Below, piece after piece: positions 49,101-61,429 of a DNA stretch of 64,000 nt (position 1 is the stretch's first letter; every line of letters starts with the position of its first letter). The stretch is from positions 3,968,001 through 4,032,000 of the forward strand of contig OW051497.1 of the NCBI GenBank assembly GCA_932521035.1, read 5' to 3'. The notes below the pieces were generated by a model. The model did no database searches, had not been told where the DNA came from, and was given only the letters and a program-made list of their open reading frames with translations. The DNA comes from Oscheius dolichura (Eukaryota > Nematoda > Chromadorea > Rhabditida > Rhabditidae). The translations under genes were made by a program, and so were the position numbers.

Positions 49101-51103
49101 ACATCAAGGATTTGTGACTCCGTACGTTTGTCGCCGTATGCACATAAGAAGTTATTGGCGTCAAATCATTGTGCGTTATACAATTTCGGTGTCAAAAGGA
49201 GAAGGAAAATAAGTGGAAAAGGACTGGGCAGTTGACAAAAGTGGGATTGAAAGGGAATCTTTACTGGGAAATGATATGTAAAACTGGCTAAAACTGGGAG
49301 AGAAAGACCTCGGTGAGTCAGCAGGGGGGCAAAATGATAAACCTTACCGATGAGCTGCCACTTTGTACCTCTGAATTCAAGCAACAGCTGATGCTTACTG
49401 ACTCCTCCTCCGACCCTCCACTGCTGAAGAGTAGACGCGTGTTGTCTCTTGAGCACGAGCTTCGTAGACCCGTCTAGAAGGCACAGTGATGCCGGGGAGA
49501 GACACAACAGTCGAAGGGTCTAAAACGAGGGTTAGAGGAGAAGCAGGCTAACAAGAAACTATAGCTTTGGTAGTATCATTGAAATCAATAAACGGCCGCG
49601 GTGATTCAAATGTTTGAATTTTGGTTTCCCGCTGTCTACAAGCAATGACTTCATGAGTTTTGCGCACCGCCCCAAAAAAACAATGTGGATTTTTTGCAAC
49701 CGCGATATGGATTGTCAATATAAATGGCGTTAACGATAAGCGAACACGGCGAGATCAATGCAAAGTGCTGTCGTTTCTTCGTTTGGTCTAAGTGCTCAAA
49801 ACGCGACTCGCCAACACGTGTTGACATTGCCAGATTATGAGAGTACACATGCGGCGGGGATATGTCATCCGGGCAGATGTGACCAGGATATTTAAATTAG
49901 GGGCATCACCTTGCGCAAAGTTCTGCCATGAAGGAGTTCTTTCACTTGGAAGACCTTGCATCCAAAGGCGGCCAACTTCTTCGCCGTCTGAACAACCGTA
50001 TACTTGACCTTGGGCTCGTTTACCTGTATATACAGTTTCTTCATCCCGATCTCACTCTCGTAAACTTGTGAATGGAACAGTTTCCTTTTCCGCTCCTAAA
50101 ATTACAATGACCCACCGACACCTTATCCCAAGTCACCTTGACCATCTTGATCGTTCGTCTGTCGCCTCTCAAGTCCACCGGAAGACATTGTGCCTGCATC
50201 TACACGGTTACATTATTATTTTTCCAGACTTGCTTACCACCTCCTCTGACATCAGCCCTTCCGTGTTCGTTATGCATCGCAAAAGCGTAGGAGTGCGACT
50301 GGCCCTGTGCGTAACTTGCTCCTCCGCCAAGGAATGCGTCCTTTGCTGGTCCATAACTCTCGGTGGCGTACAATACAAGTTTGGTTCGACTTCCCATGGC
50401 GTCACCATGATTTTCTGTGCCAGATCCCGAATTCTTCCTACAACGACTAAATCCCTAATACATTCTCTGATCACACTTACCAAACTGCCCTTTCAGGAGG
50501 TGTCGCCTTATCGTCTGCGTTCTCTTGTTGTTTGGCCACTGTTCCTCCACGCATAGTTGAATACTGGCCAAATAGGCTGCTTCGTCCTTTGGGCAGGGTA
50601 ATGATCCAGAGATTACTTGATCTTGAAACTGAAAATTAATCTTTTGTTTTATTCAGAGCCACTAATGGAATTTCTCTTATTCACCGTATTTTGGAATTTT
50701 TCCTTCATATTTGCCAGCCGACCAAGCGGAATGAAACAAGTTGCGTCACCATTCGAATATGACAAACAGTAGATGTGGGCATCACTCTCCGAATGTAATA
50801 GACTTTCAAACGGTCTTTCATCTTCTTCATAGACTCGGTCAACTCGCTGTTTGAAGCGTAGCTTTTTGATTGAGTCTTTGTGGAAAATAGATGACAAGGC
50901 TGTAGAAATATGCCCAAAGGTCTTGGTGATGCCATCTTCTGCGTCATTATCAACTACTTCATGGAGCGGCCCTTCTGTCCACGCAAACTGATTAGAAGAA
51001 GTAGAAGGCAGCTGTCGAATAAGATCGAACAAAAGCTCGTCTTCGAAGGATGAATTAAGGAGAGTAAAGCGAGGGTTGATCCGGCGCCGGCGATGCTCGG
51101 TCA
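49100..51103 (-). CDS. Talin-head-like FERM protein without rod (C-terminal end unresolved)
   Basis: Starts MTEHRRRRINPRFTLLNSSF, which contains an NPxF motif, then about 140 residues without known domain. A 55-nt intron (GTGAATAA...TTTTCAG, 50634-50688) joins KEKFQNT to FQDQVISGSLPCPKDEAAYL, a FERM F2 opening. Later exons give KVKYTVVQTAKKLAAFGCKV with FQVKELLHGR, aligned to the talin F2/F3 junction (EAKVKYVKLARSLxTYG...FFLVKE). An F3-like exon follows (RLLCLSPASLCLLDGSTKLV, STLQQWRVGGGVSKHQLLLE), echoing talin RLLGIT...TKxVL...VKRW. Talin's roughly 2000-residue rod is absent; the frame closes within about 200 nt of F3. The exact last exon is unresolved because splice phases near 49.3 kb do not agree. 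The family call is by remembered talin sequence; other FERM families are possible. Confidence 0.55.
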
Positions 51104-51219
51104 TCGCCTTGTTTGAGGAGGCACAGGGCAGACGACCTTTCACAGAAAACCCAAACCATTATCCCCAGATCATTCCATTTTATGGCCACGAACAAACGAC
51201 TGTTCAAGTAAACAAATGT

Positions 51220-51990
51220 TTATTTAAATTTTCCCGAACAGCCAGGCGTTATCATTAGCAGCTCACTACAGGCCTCGGCTATTTGTTGGCAGGTCATTAA
51301 TTTCTCCGGACTGAGGCGGACAATGTTGATGTCATTATGTAGCTTGCACTGGTAAAATTGAGGAAACTGTTCCGCGGAGAACCTTCTCGTGTTTATGATG
51401 AAGTCAAGATGTCCCAGTGACGGGCGCCCATTTGCAGGAACATGGACTTTCTTGTAATCGAAGCCGTATCTGAAGGGCATGGACATCTTCCTCAGGAGGC
51501 TGTTCCTCCGCTTGCTACCATATGGGCTGTCGATCAATGATTGAGAGTCAAAGCTTGCTCGCTGCTTGCTAAAACAAGACTCACGCCGGAATAGAGGAAC
51601 AATGGACATCGCCCTATAGGCTTTGCTTCTTTTCCGAAATGAAACCATTGGACTCGGGGCTCTATCATACTCAAATTGATTTCCTTCCGTACTTTTGGGG
51701 GAGGCTTCCTCTTCCACATCTTCAGTTATCAATTGTGGAATTTTCCTCCATCTGAGCCGTTCAAGGGCTGTCAACGGGGGATCCGCAACATCCCAGTCGT
51801 CTTCTTTATTTGTGACTTCTTTTTTGTCTAGTGGACGTATTTCTGGTTCAGAATATACTCTTTCCAATGGTAATGCTCCTGGTTCAGAATCGGAGGAGAA
51901 TATTTCCGAATCAGAATAGTAGTCTTCATCGAAAGCGGTGCCACGTAATAGAGTGTACCGGGGGTTAATGTGTCGACGGACAGAAGGCAT
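51220..51990 (-). CDS. Single-exon protein related to the adjacent FERM gene, F1-like end only
   Basis: An uninterrupted 256-codon frame starting MPSVRRHINPRYTLLRGTAF, almost the same opening as the next gene downstream (RRRINPRFTLL), here with an NPxY motif. The middle is acidic, then Arg/Ser-rich (SMPFRYGFDYKKVHVPANG). The last 60 residues resemble the ubiquitin-like F1 lobe of FERM domains (YQCKLHNDINIVRLSPEKLM, then TCQQIAEACSELLMI). The TAA stop overlaps AATAAA, so the transcript apparently ends there without F2 or F3. An alternative donor just before the stop does not rescue a longer frame. I read it as a truncated paralog or an adaptor keeping the NPxY part; function unknown. Confidence 0.65.
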   Translation of the reverse strand: MPSVRRHINPRYTLLRGTAFDEDYYSDSEIFSSDSEPGALPLERVYSEPEIRPLDKKEVTNKEDDWDVADPPLTALERLRWRKIPQLITEDVEEEASPKSTEGNQFEYDRAPSPMVSFRKRSKAYRAMSIVPLFRRESCFSKQRASFDSQSLIDSPYGSKRRNSLLRKMSMPFRYGFDYKKVHVPANGRPSLGHLDFIINTRRFSAEQFPQFYQCKLHNDINIVRLSPEKLMTCQQIAEACSELLMITPGCSGKFK

Positions 51991-52089
51991 AATAAGGGGC
52001 CAATAATTGGCTTAGACGTTTGGGCAAAAAATGATGCAGAGACAGTGAATCACGTTTAGATTCCCCGGCAAAAAATAGCGAGACATCAG

Positions 52090-55000
52090 TCATTTCGACC
52101 GCGAATAATAGTTACTGACCTCTAGGTATTCATCGTTGATTTGTTCGTTGTTCTCCGCTTCTGTCGGCTCTTGTGGCACCACCCGTGTGCTGACATCCGC
52201 GATTATTTCAGCGCACCTAAACAGATGATCTGAGATTGGGCGAAGGTAGGTACCAGTTTTTGATAGATGGATGTTGTGGAGAGTTGAGAATCTGCCTGAG
52301 GAGATCTCCACACTCCTTCATTGTCGAAATAACACTCGCATTTCTAAAAACAATGTGAACTAGCAGAGGATGTAAATGAGTTACCGTCCAGTATAAACAA
52401 CAAGTAGGTTGTTAATCAACTGGCGCACACACTGGAAGTCCGGGCCCATTTCATTCATTGGCACAAGATGCAATGGACTCTGAACTCTCTTAAATAACGG
52501 ATTGTATTAGCCGATGAACACCTCTCGGTCCGGTACCCGTAAACTGTCTCCTGACTGTCTTGACAGTGCCCGCCGGGGGATTGGTATCCGTGTTCCAATT
52601 GTCGAGGCTCTCTTCCGAAGAACAAAACTAAACAGGAAAGGACCAGAATTATCAGATGCAATACTCGTCCCTGAAACAGCTACACAATTTATCCAGATCT
52701 AAATCTCATTACCTCCAGAAAACGTGGATAATCTCAGTCCAACGCTGGATCTTGATGAACGTTGGGACATAACAGAAGAGGCCCGACTGGACCATCCACC
52801 CAATGAGGTCTCTAAACATTGTAGCTGATGTACAGAAGCCCCTTTGTAATACCGTCAGAGCTTTTCCTGCTTCCTCCCTGGCCGCTCATGTTGGTAAGCA
52901 AGAGAGGGGCGCAGTCTGACACTTCGCTTCCCGACAATTCCGGAGAATTAACAAAATACCCAAATTCGAATTGGGAAAGAGCTGATGGTCTTCTGATCTC
53001 GATCTATAAACCTCGTTTTCCACGTCTCCATAAATAATCTCACCAGGGGCAGACCAGGAATTGCCTGAGGGCTCGATGGTCTGCGTGCATCAAATATTAG
53101 ATTAGTGTGCTCTCCTTCCAATGAGGTGCCCGAGAGAGGCCCAGGAGATCTAAAAGCATCATACAGAGTCTGTTGAATATGTCAAATGTCTTACCTCGGC
53201 GGAGACGCTGCTTGAATCTCCAGCTCCGGTAGATATGTGTATCCCATTATTTTTGCTCTTGACTCTGCCGAATCCTGTTGTCCACTTGTCCTATATGCCT
53301 GCCTTTGTGCTTCTCGCCTAGTTAATGGATAATTTTGAAGTTTTCGCGTAAATTCAAGGACTGCATCTGATCCGCTGGTATTACTGTCATTCGAATCTCC
53401 TGGAAATGAATGCTGCTCATTTTTAGTAGAAAAATACTTCTAGTGTGGCGTTTGCAAGGGTCTGTTCCCATTCTTCCTCTGAACAAGGATTGAATATATT
53501 TCGGTAGATGTTTTTGAACGCTGCTGGAGGAAGACGTTGTCTTTTTGGACCTATTTGATCCGCTGCTGGTATCTGTTCCCAATCTGAATAAAACATACGA
53601 TAAATACAAGCTCAGATCACGGAATCCACAGCAGTGCACTACAAACCTTTTTCTTCTTTCTCTATGTTTCAGATCTTTTGCTCCTGAACTCAATCTTTTT
53701 GGACGGATGATCTCAACAGAACTAAATAATATTTGATTGGTTAGAACGAATCACGGCAACCTCGATCGTCTGATTTGCACACGTTTAGAAGCACGCGAGC
53801 CAGATTCCACTCTGAGGTAATTTTTGTCCTTATCTCGGCGGCTGTCGTCTCGTCTGTCGAAGGACTTTGACTTTCCAAAGTTACTGAAGCTTTTTTGGTT
53901 AGTTTCCACGACACACTGCAAAAAATCCTATACTCACCTAAGATTTCCTCCTAAACTACAACTGGAGTGAGCTCGGGGATCCGTGATAGTTTTGTGTGTA
54001 TGGGCGTCCGGGTTAACAACCCTCTTCTTGGAAACGAGGCCTAAAACAGTCCCTTTCAGAATACCATAGAAATCCTACTTAGATCCCACGACAACTTGTG
54101 AAGCAGCAAACGGAGAAGTAGTGTAGAATCCAACACCAAGCCGAGCTTACACAAATGGGTTTCCAACTGAGCAAGTGAAATGGACAAAGGGGTTGAAGGA
54201 GGCTGGAGGACTGTGTCGGGTCGGGGTTGCGGTGGCTCGGGCTCTCTATCCTTGGTGACTACCACCGGAGGCGGTGACGCAGCATTCGGAGATTCTTCAG
54301 TAATTGGTTCACTGGCTGATAGGTGTTGACTTAGTTTTACTGCCTAAGCATCAGCGACCATTTAAAGAATACAAAACAATGGCAAACCTCCGCAATTTCC
54401 GCCAACACTTTCAAAAGAATTCCTTCAACGGACATGGCAGAACGAGAGAAGGTGGACATGTTTCTTGGGGTGGAACAAGTTTCACAGATATACTCGTCTT
54501 CATTCGGATGGGCAGCTTTACTGTTTATTTGACCCGGAGCAACTTCCATCCCTAAAGACTTTATGATTGGGACAGGATAAGCATACCAGCTGTCGAGAAG
54601 AGGTTAACTCTGCTTCCAACCCTGTCGCCCATTCCAACGTACACCAATATCCTCGCCGCGTGATGCTTCACAAACAATCCATATTTTGTACTGTGGTTTG
54701 TATAGTACCTGAAAACAATTCTTCTTCGAAGAGAGAAATAAAAAAAATTACCAGTCATCGGCAGGAAGCAGCATTTGAATAAGCACATCGTCGATTTGAA
54801 CATCGACGAAAGTAGAATGGGTAGACGGGTCAAGGGCAATCAAGGCAAGGCACTGTAGAAGAAGACACAGGAGTTGCTAAAGATATCCTAATAACTGGAT
54901 AGAAAGGGGGCATACAGGTTCTAGAGTAGGTTCCAATAAGGCGACTAAAGTCTTGAGCTGATGTTTGTCACACAAGCGGGATCGAAATCTCCTGCTAGGC

Positions 55001-58000
55001 ATGTTATTTCTATAAAGCATCTAGCCTCACCTAGCATGAGTAAGAAAGAGCAATAATCTGGCAGCAAGTATTTGTGTACAGTGGGCACAACACTGTCTCC
55101 AACGGTGGGCAGGAGAGCAGACGGAGCGCGACCCAGCCTCTCGGTTCTGCATGGTGATAGCATTGTGGAGACAGATGATCACTAAACAGTATTATAAAAG
55201 TAATTAAAGCCGACTTGCGTTGGCTAGGTTCCATTTCTGCGAAAGCATTCATTAGATCAGCTTTATGGCGAATTGGCGTGTGGGTTGGAGATGGAAGCGC
55301 AGAGTTTTCTCGACACCTGGATGCATATTAAAAGGAGAGAGAAAATGAGTCATACCGAAAACCAGCTCCGTAGATGAAGACATGGTCCATAGGAGAAGCA
55401 TCGCCGTTGGTGTTGATAGTCTCACCGTCGACTAAATGTCGTTATTTGAAAAAGAAAAAAACACCCTACAGGGAGAAGGTGGCTCGTCGTTGTCGAAAGC
55501 GTGTGATCTGTTGAGAATCCGGGATGAATGGAATACGACATCGTTGAAAGAGAACAAGTCGTGTACTAACCCGGCATCGATGATCTGAATATTTATAAAT
55601 TAATTATAAATGTTGTTCAATAACCTTGTTCAGTGTACTCAACGCAGAGAACTGTCTACTAGTTCCGCTTTTCTGCAGGAAGGTGAAGCAGAATGTCGCC
55701 ATTTCGCTCATTAACCAGGTCAGTTGGAGCTTTTTTGTTTTCTTATACGTCGGAGTTTGGTTCTCATAGTCGTTTATTGCAGTCTAAATTAAGTAAAATG
55801 CTTTGTTCTCGCCAGCAACGTACTAAAATCATCCGATGGAGTAGCCCGCCCATATGCGCGTCAAACACTTCCCGATCAACATTACACGAAGAATTCTCCA
55901 TCTGAGGAAGAAACTTCGTCAGCGACAGCTAAATGCACCAGTAATTGTTAAATATTTCGTTAAAGAACATACCACAATTGTCTGTAGACACTCGGGATTA
56001 GCTGCCATCTTCTTCAAAAGTTCCCAAGCCTGTTCCCAAGAGACGCAATCTACCATAGGAGCTGAATGGTACGCTACCCTGAATATTTAAACAGCACTTA
56101 CTCTCTTTAGCATTCTTCGGCTTCTTGTGTAGTTGTAAAGAGACTAAACTTTTTCTTCGAGCAGTTTCTTTAGCAGACCCCGTTTCCAACATGCTGCAGG
56201 TAGAGACTGATGGAGCAGCGGAAGGCTTAGGAGACAGAGGAGCTTTGGACAGGCTGCGCTCTCCTTGCGACACTATAATTTTGATCTTTGATCCGGTTCT
56301 CTGCTATCTGCAGAGGGCGGTTCGAGGAAATCGTATTAGTAGCAATGTTCCAAGAAAGAATGGACTATTTTCCCCAGAGGGCGGGATATTTTATGTCTCA
56401 CCGTTGTCAACTTGAAGTCTGTTCCATTTTTGCATAGGCCCTGGTGTTGTTCTTGAAGGTGGTTCCGAATCCCCACTACAAGCCGCTTTGAAAAGCTCTT
56501 CCACGCACGTATTCTGCATCTTTCGCAGCTCCGGAGCTAAGTCAAGAGCACATATCCCTCGAAGGTTTTTATGCTCCACCCTGATACAGATCTTAGAAAA
56601 AATAAATTATGATATCTACCGTGCTCCAAAGAACAACAAAGTGTGGAGGCAATTCCAAGATAGCGGCGATTCTCGAACAGCTATCAACAGCGGCGTATTC
56701 CCGTCTTCGTCGCCTGAATTCGCCTTAGAACACTTCCTTATTGAAACCCAACCGAGATTCACATCAGCTCCATAGGCTATTAGGAGGGCAATGAGTTCGC
56801 TGCTTTGCGCCCTGACTGCTACTCCTAGCGGCGTTTGATCCACAATAGACACCACCCGGAGTTGTGAACAGATGGAACACAGTTCAGCGGTCATAGAATG
56901 TGTTCTTGAACTATAAAACGTCTCGAAATAATTAGACACTAACCTAGGCATGATGGATTGAAGAGGGATATTCCCAGTAGCGGTACAGTTCCCTTTGCAA
57001 TGGCACTGAGCTGGGGCATTGGGATCATAGCCGCTTTTCAGCAGAAGTTCAGCAATGTCTCTTTGCTTGTGTGCCACTGCCATGTGAAGAGTATTCATGA
57101 CAGCGCAAGTTGACCTACAATAACAAAATAAAGAGATATGATCTACGCCTTGGTATTGTTCCATAAAAAGGAGCTGTTATGTGAGTGACATACCTGCCAC
57201 CGGAATGGGTTGACACGGTACTGCTCGCGTTGGACCTTCTGTGAGCACCGGCTCCGTGTCTCCTTTGGGCCAATTCAGTTAAAGTGTTAGTGCTCCCTAT
57301 ACTCGGGGACGTTGACATAGGCTGCTTGGAATTATGAGCAGCAAGCAGTCGTTCCACCAAATTTCCATCTTCAAAATGTATGGCCTAAAGATGAGGGATA
57401 ACTGTGGATAAAGAAAAAAAGCTACTTCTAGCATGATCTCAGAGAGATTCTGGGTGACGGATGGTTTTCGATCATCTCTAAAAAGACGTAATATGAAATG
57501 GGGTAAATGTCAGGGATAGTTTCAAATGAGGGTGGGTAAACGTAATTTTGGATTTGCAGCGTCTTTCATTAGTTTACGAGCCTGTGTTTTTGGCTTGCAC
57601 TTTATGCAATTCACTGCAACTCGAACGGGGAAAATATATCTTGTTTAGGCAAGTTGGTACTCGACACTGCGTAAAAGCTAAAGAGAATTAACAGAGAACA
57701 AGCTGCGCGTTCTTATTTTGTTGTTCTTGTGAAGAACTAGAGAGTACAAACAGGGGTCTCAGCTGTTCCTGTTTTGGCAGGCTTGACAATTTCTTCACAA
57801 GCAAATTGCAACTAAAAATGGGTTCGAACACCATATTTTCGTGTCAAATACTAAGAAACAGACTCATATAGAGGAGGTGGCACTTTAAAATGACCGGGGG
57901 TTCACGAAGGAGGACTTCCTTAGAATGAATTACGTTATCTGAGCCTAGTTCTGTTTAGCACGCGACATAACGTGCGGGGTAAACAGGTTCCGGTTGGAAA

Positions 58001-58900
58001 GTAGATCTGTAAAATAAGGAACCTCTCGCGCATGACCCTCTGAGCTGCGCCTCCGAAGGTGAACGATCTTCCGGTGTCGGTGGGCGTGCCAACCAGCGAG
58101 GAGCACTCGCTACTCTCCCCAGTGTATCGGCGTCCAGACAGACCTGCAACTGAAAACACTCATAGGAACCTCTACATTTGGGGATTTGGGCACGGTACAA
58201 TGCATTAGCAACAAAAGTTTTGATGTTAAGAAAAGACAAGCGGCCGAGAGATAGGTGGCATAAATGCGCACGCATTTACATGTCATTTGCACCCCACAGC
58301 AATGGGACATATTACGCTAATGGCACGTTGGTGAGCGATGTCGCTTCAGGTGCCCACGCTGATTTTTTTTCTCTCTTTATTCTTCTCTTTTCTGATTTTA
58401 GTCACCACAAATGCCCAGCAATGTGGGTGACGTCTCATATTTCTGCCGGGATCAGCGATAAATTGAAAAAGAAACTGAGAAGCTACGTACCCGACTGCCC
58501 GCTCTGCTGCCGTTGAAGTCTCTGACGAAGTCGTTTGGCCGTGTTGGCCGATGGCTCTGTTCGTGAAAGTTCTGTTGTATACCCGAACGGATATCTGAAA
58601 GACGTTATTGACACCTGGGAAACCCTTATTGTTGTAATTGTTTTTGACTTGGAAAGGGAAATTCTTAGAGTCCAAAACAGATTTCGAGTAGGTAAATAAG
58701 AAGACTAAAAAAAATTTCATAATTAATATGACAATTGTTATGGAATTTTGTCTGAATACGTGCTAACAGATATGTCATGATGCTCCACAGAACGTTCCCT
58801 TTAAATTTCCCTAATTTGTATGCGCATTACGGTCCTAAGGGGATGAACACATGACTCACCGATCAGCAGTATCCATGGACGAGTCACGGCTCGTGGGCAT
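52090..58900 (-). CDS. Large ankyrin-repeat plus armadillo/HEAT-like protein, unidentified
   Basis: About 25 short exons. Start at 58900: MPTSRDSSMDTADR, spliced to YPFGYTTELSRTEPSANTAK and a low-complexity Ser/Thr region. Ankyrin repeats at 56.4-57.2 kb: NTLHMAVAHKQRDIAELLLK, TPLGVAVRAQSSELIALLIA and NTPLLIAVRESPLSWNCLHT, with an unusual Cys insert (PAQCHCKGNCTATGNIPL). Then a helical, armadillo-like half: WEQAWELLKKMAANPECLQT, ALSTLNKIIDAGLVHDLFSF, CLALIALDPSTHSTFVDV and HHAARILVYVG. A disordered Pro/Ser-rich segment follows at 53.1-54.3 kb (PPVVVTKDREPEPPQPR). A final helical block (FQCVRQLINNLLVVYTGR, STMKECGDLLRQILNSPQHP) ends EYLEVSNYYSRSK-stop. No kinase, lipase or membrane segment was seen. 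I cannot name the family; the two halves could in principle be two genes, but exon phases join them. Confidence 0.7.
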
Positions 58901-61429
58901 CGCGCCCTGAAAGACATGTCACATTAGAAAGGAAAGAACGGCAAAGGAGAGACGAATTAAAAATAGGAAGAGCAAGACAAACTATAACAAGTGGGAAGGT
59001 AGAAGAGGTCTCCTCTTTTGAAAAACACCCTTGACATGTGAGATACAGACGAGTGTGGCAAGGATGATTCGATGGGGGATAAAGGATAACATCAGAGGAT
59101 AAAGGAAGCGGACCAGACTTTATTTCGTCATTTTTATGCACATTTTTTCATGTCTCACAAGGTATTCTGAGAGCAAGGAGAATTAATTAAATTTGGGCAA
59201 TGGACCGGAAAAAAATAAGTTCAGCAGTTGATTTGCTTAACGTAATTTGGGGGGGGGGGGGGGGGGAAGGGACAACAAGAAGTAAGGAGGGGACCATTTA
59301 GACCACCTCGAATAATTGCTCTTTCTTGTCCGCAGTGTTCGACGAGCTAGACTCTGGGTCGGTCTACCAAAGAATTTCGTTCTAATAATAGAAGCAGTGG
59401 AACAGACGAGGGATGCAATTCAATATAGACTGCCAGACTTAAACAATAGAGGCATTTTGGGTGGTCCATCTTTTGGAGTGAAAAGTGTAACACAGCTGAT
59501 TGGTCTCCCTGGACATCCCTTTCATTCCCCTTCATATCAACACCTGTACTAAGACAGCTGCTGTCGTAGAACCTCTTTCATGGGAAATTCAAAAAATCTA
59601 AGGGATTAGCCCTATGGGTGGAGGTGTATCTAAACGTACATCGCAGCTACTGTGGGGGGTACAGTAAGACAATTAGGCAAGCTGTTTGTGTGGACAAGGC
59701 AAAGTAGGATAAACGAAACACTCACACATTGACATTAGGAAAAAAGAGAAGTTCGTAATCGATAGTTAGGGGAAGCGTGACAGATTTTGGGGGATGAGGC
59801 AGGTGAGTCTAATAAGCGGAGATTAGTGAAACCGCCAGTGGCTGATGCCTTTACGGCTTCTCTAATCAATCCCCTCCTGGTAACAGTGAGGATTACCCGA
59901 GGATTAATTTCGAGGATTTGGGATTTCTTTCTCTCGTAAAGATTACTCCCCGCCACATTATATCAATTAATGCGAAATAAAGGTTAAGGCAGTGTAGGAT
60001 TGTGTAAGTGCATACCAACAGGAGTAACTTTAGTTCATCCTATAGCAAAAGGAGTGTTCAGGTAGTAAAACGAAGTGTATAGAAATTTCAGGATCGTTGC
60101 AGTAATCTAAGACTAGCGTTTGTTTTCCGTAAAATAGAGCACGATTATAGTGGAAAAGAAGATTAAGCTCCAAGATGGAATTTTAAATTGATTCTGAATA
60201 TGCTGACAGCCGGTTGCAGATAATGTTCTTCTGGAATGAGGACAAAAGTAACGCAGTTAACGGAGCGGCTAGCCTTATGCGGAAATAAGCACGGGAAGAG
60301 ATGAGCACCGCGTTCCGGAAACCAAATTCGACGCTACCGGAGGAGGAAACCCCGCAACTGTTAATGGATGATCTGAGGAACTTCCGACCACTTTTCGCAA
60401 CCCAGACTGATCCCAATGTATTTATGGAAAGGGCAGATTGGTCTACTTGTGTAGCATTACTTATAGTTTATGTAATGCTGCCAATCACGGGAAAGATGGG
60501 AAATTGCCAATTTGGAAGAGACAAGTCTCTCTCTAGAGGAAGCACGCAGTTCCGGCCGTTATGCTTACGTAAAATACATTTAAGAGCAGCCAGAGCCAGG
60601 AGACGACCCGTTATGATTATGAAGAAAGTACACGGCTGAAATCTCCAAGGAGGGGTTTCTGGCTATTCGAGCGCACTCAGATGTTAATCCCTTTTGTCCA
60701 CTGTCATTGGAGATGAAATATAGATACGTCTCTCGGACCTACTTTGCTTAATGAGATCACCTATTACTATTTTAGCTGTTGCAGAAAGAACTAAAGAATC
60801 AAGAAACGGAGTTAGGAGAAGTTGCAACACTGGCAGTACTTAGAGATCAGTTCCTGTCGATCTCCTCCGGACATAATCCCGATGAACAACGTAGTGGCAG
60901 ACCTAGATGAGTTCGACTGACTTTAGACGCTGGGGCTTCTTAGCTGGACGAATCAAAATGGCAGGAGACGAGGGCGATGCGAATAAGCAGCCCAGGAAAG
61001 GGATATCTCCCAAGTTATAAGCCGTCTTCCTCGCGTCACACCTGCCTTGTTTTTACAGGGCTACGACTGAGAAAAGTCCTTCCTTCCTCGTACAATGCTT
61101 GCGCCTTCCTTTTGTTTTATTCTGTTTGGGCAAATTGTTTTGCAGTTTGATGACGCGGTCTACACATATATAGAAATATATGTTATACAGAAATCTTGCG
61201 TACTTTATTATTCTGTGAAATACTTTGCATAATTTTTGTCAAACAAGTCGTGAAAAAAAACATAAAGCAATACAACCAAACACATACATGACACGTCGTG
61301 TACAATGGCGCAATACAAGTTGCCAACAACAACAAATCTAAATAATACATGAGCCACTTTGGCCATAGCACATGAGACCGGGAATACTAGTAAGTGAACT
61401 ATCTTGATATCCTTACACCGTCTGCTCTC
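58901..61429. other. Gene-poor stretch with poly-G tract
   Basis: 2.5 kb without a supported gene. A 5' leader acceptor (TCTTTCAG) sits just before the start of the ankyrin/ARM gene. The plus-strand ORF at 60301-60639 (112 codons) has no domain, signal or splice context. Confidence 0.5.
59249..59266 (+). repeat. Poly-G tract of 18 nt
   Basis: Eighteen uninterrupted G residues in an AT-rich intergenic region. It can form a G-quadruplex and is a known type of replication hazard in nematodes (dog-1 substrates). Confidence 0.95.

Noticed and set aside
48960-49235. 91-codon plus-strand ORF
   Set aside because: Opposite to the end of the FERM gene, no domain, ordinary chance length at this GC content.
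50649-50690. Stop codon ending the 164-codon frame, suggesting an independent gene
   Set aside because: A 55-nt intron with good GT/AG signals bypasses the stop and joins directly to a FERM F2 opening, so I treat it as one gene.
60301-60639. 112-codon plus-strand ORF starting with ATG
   Set aside because: No homology pattern, no splice or leader signals, basic random-looking composition. Left out for lack of support.
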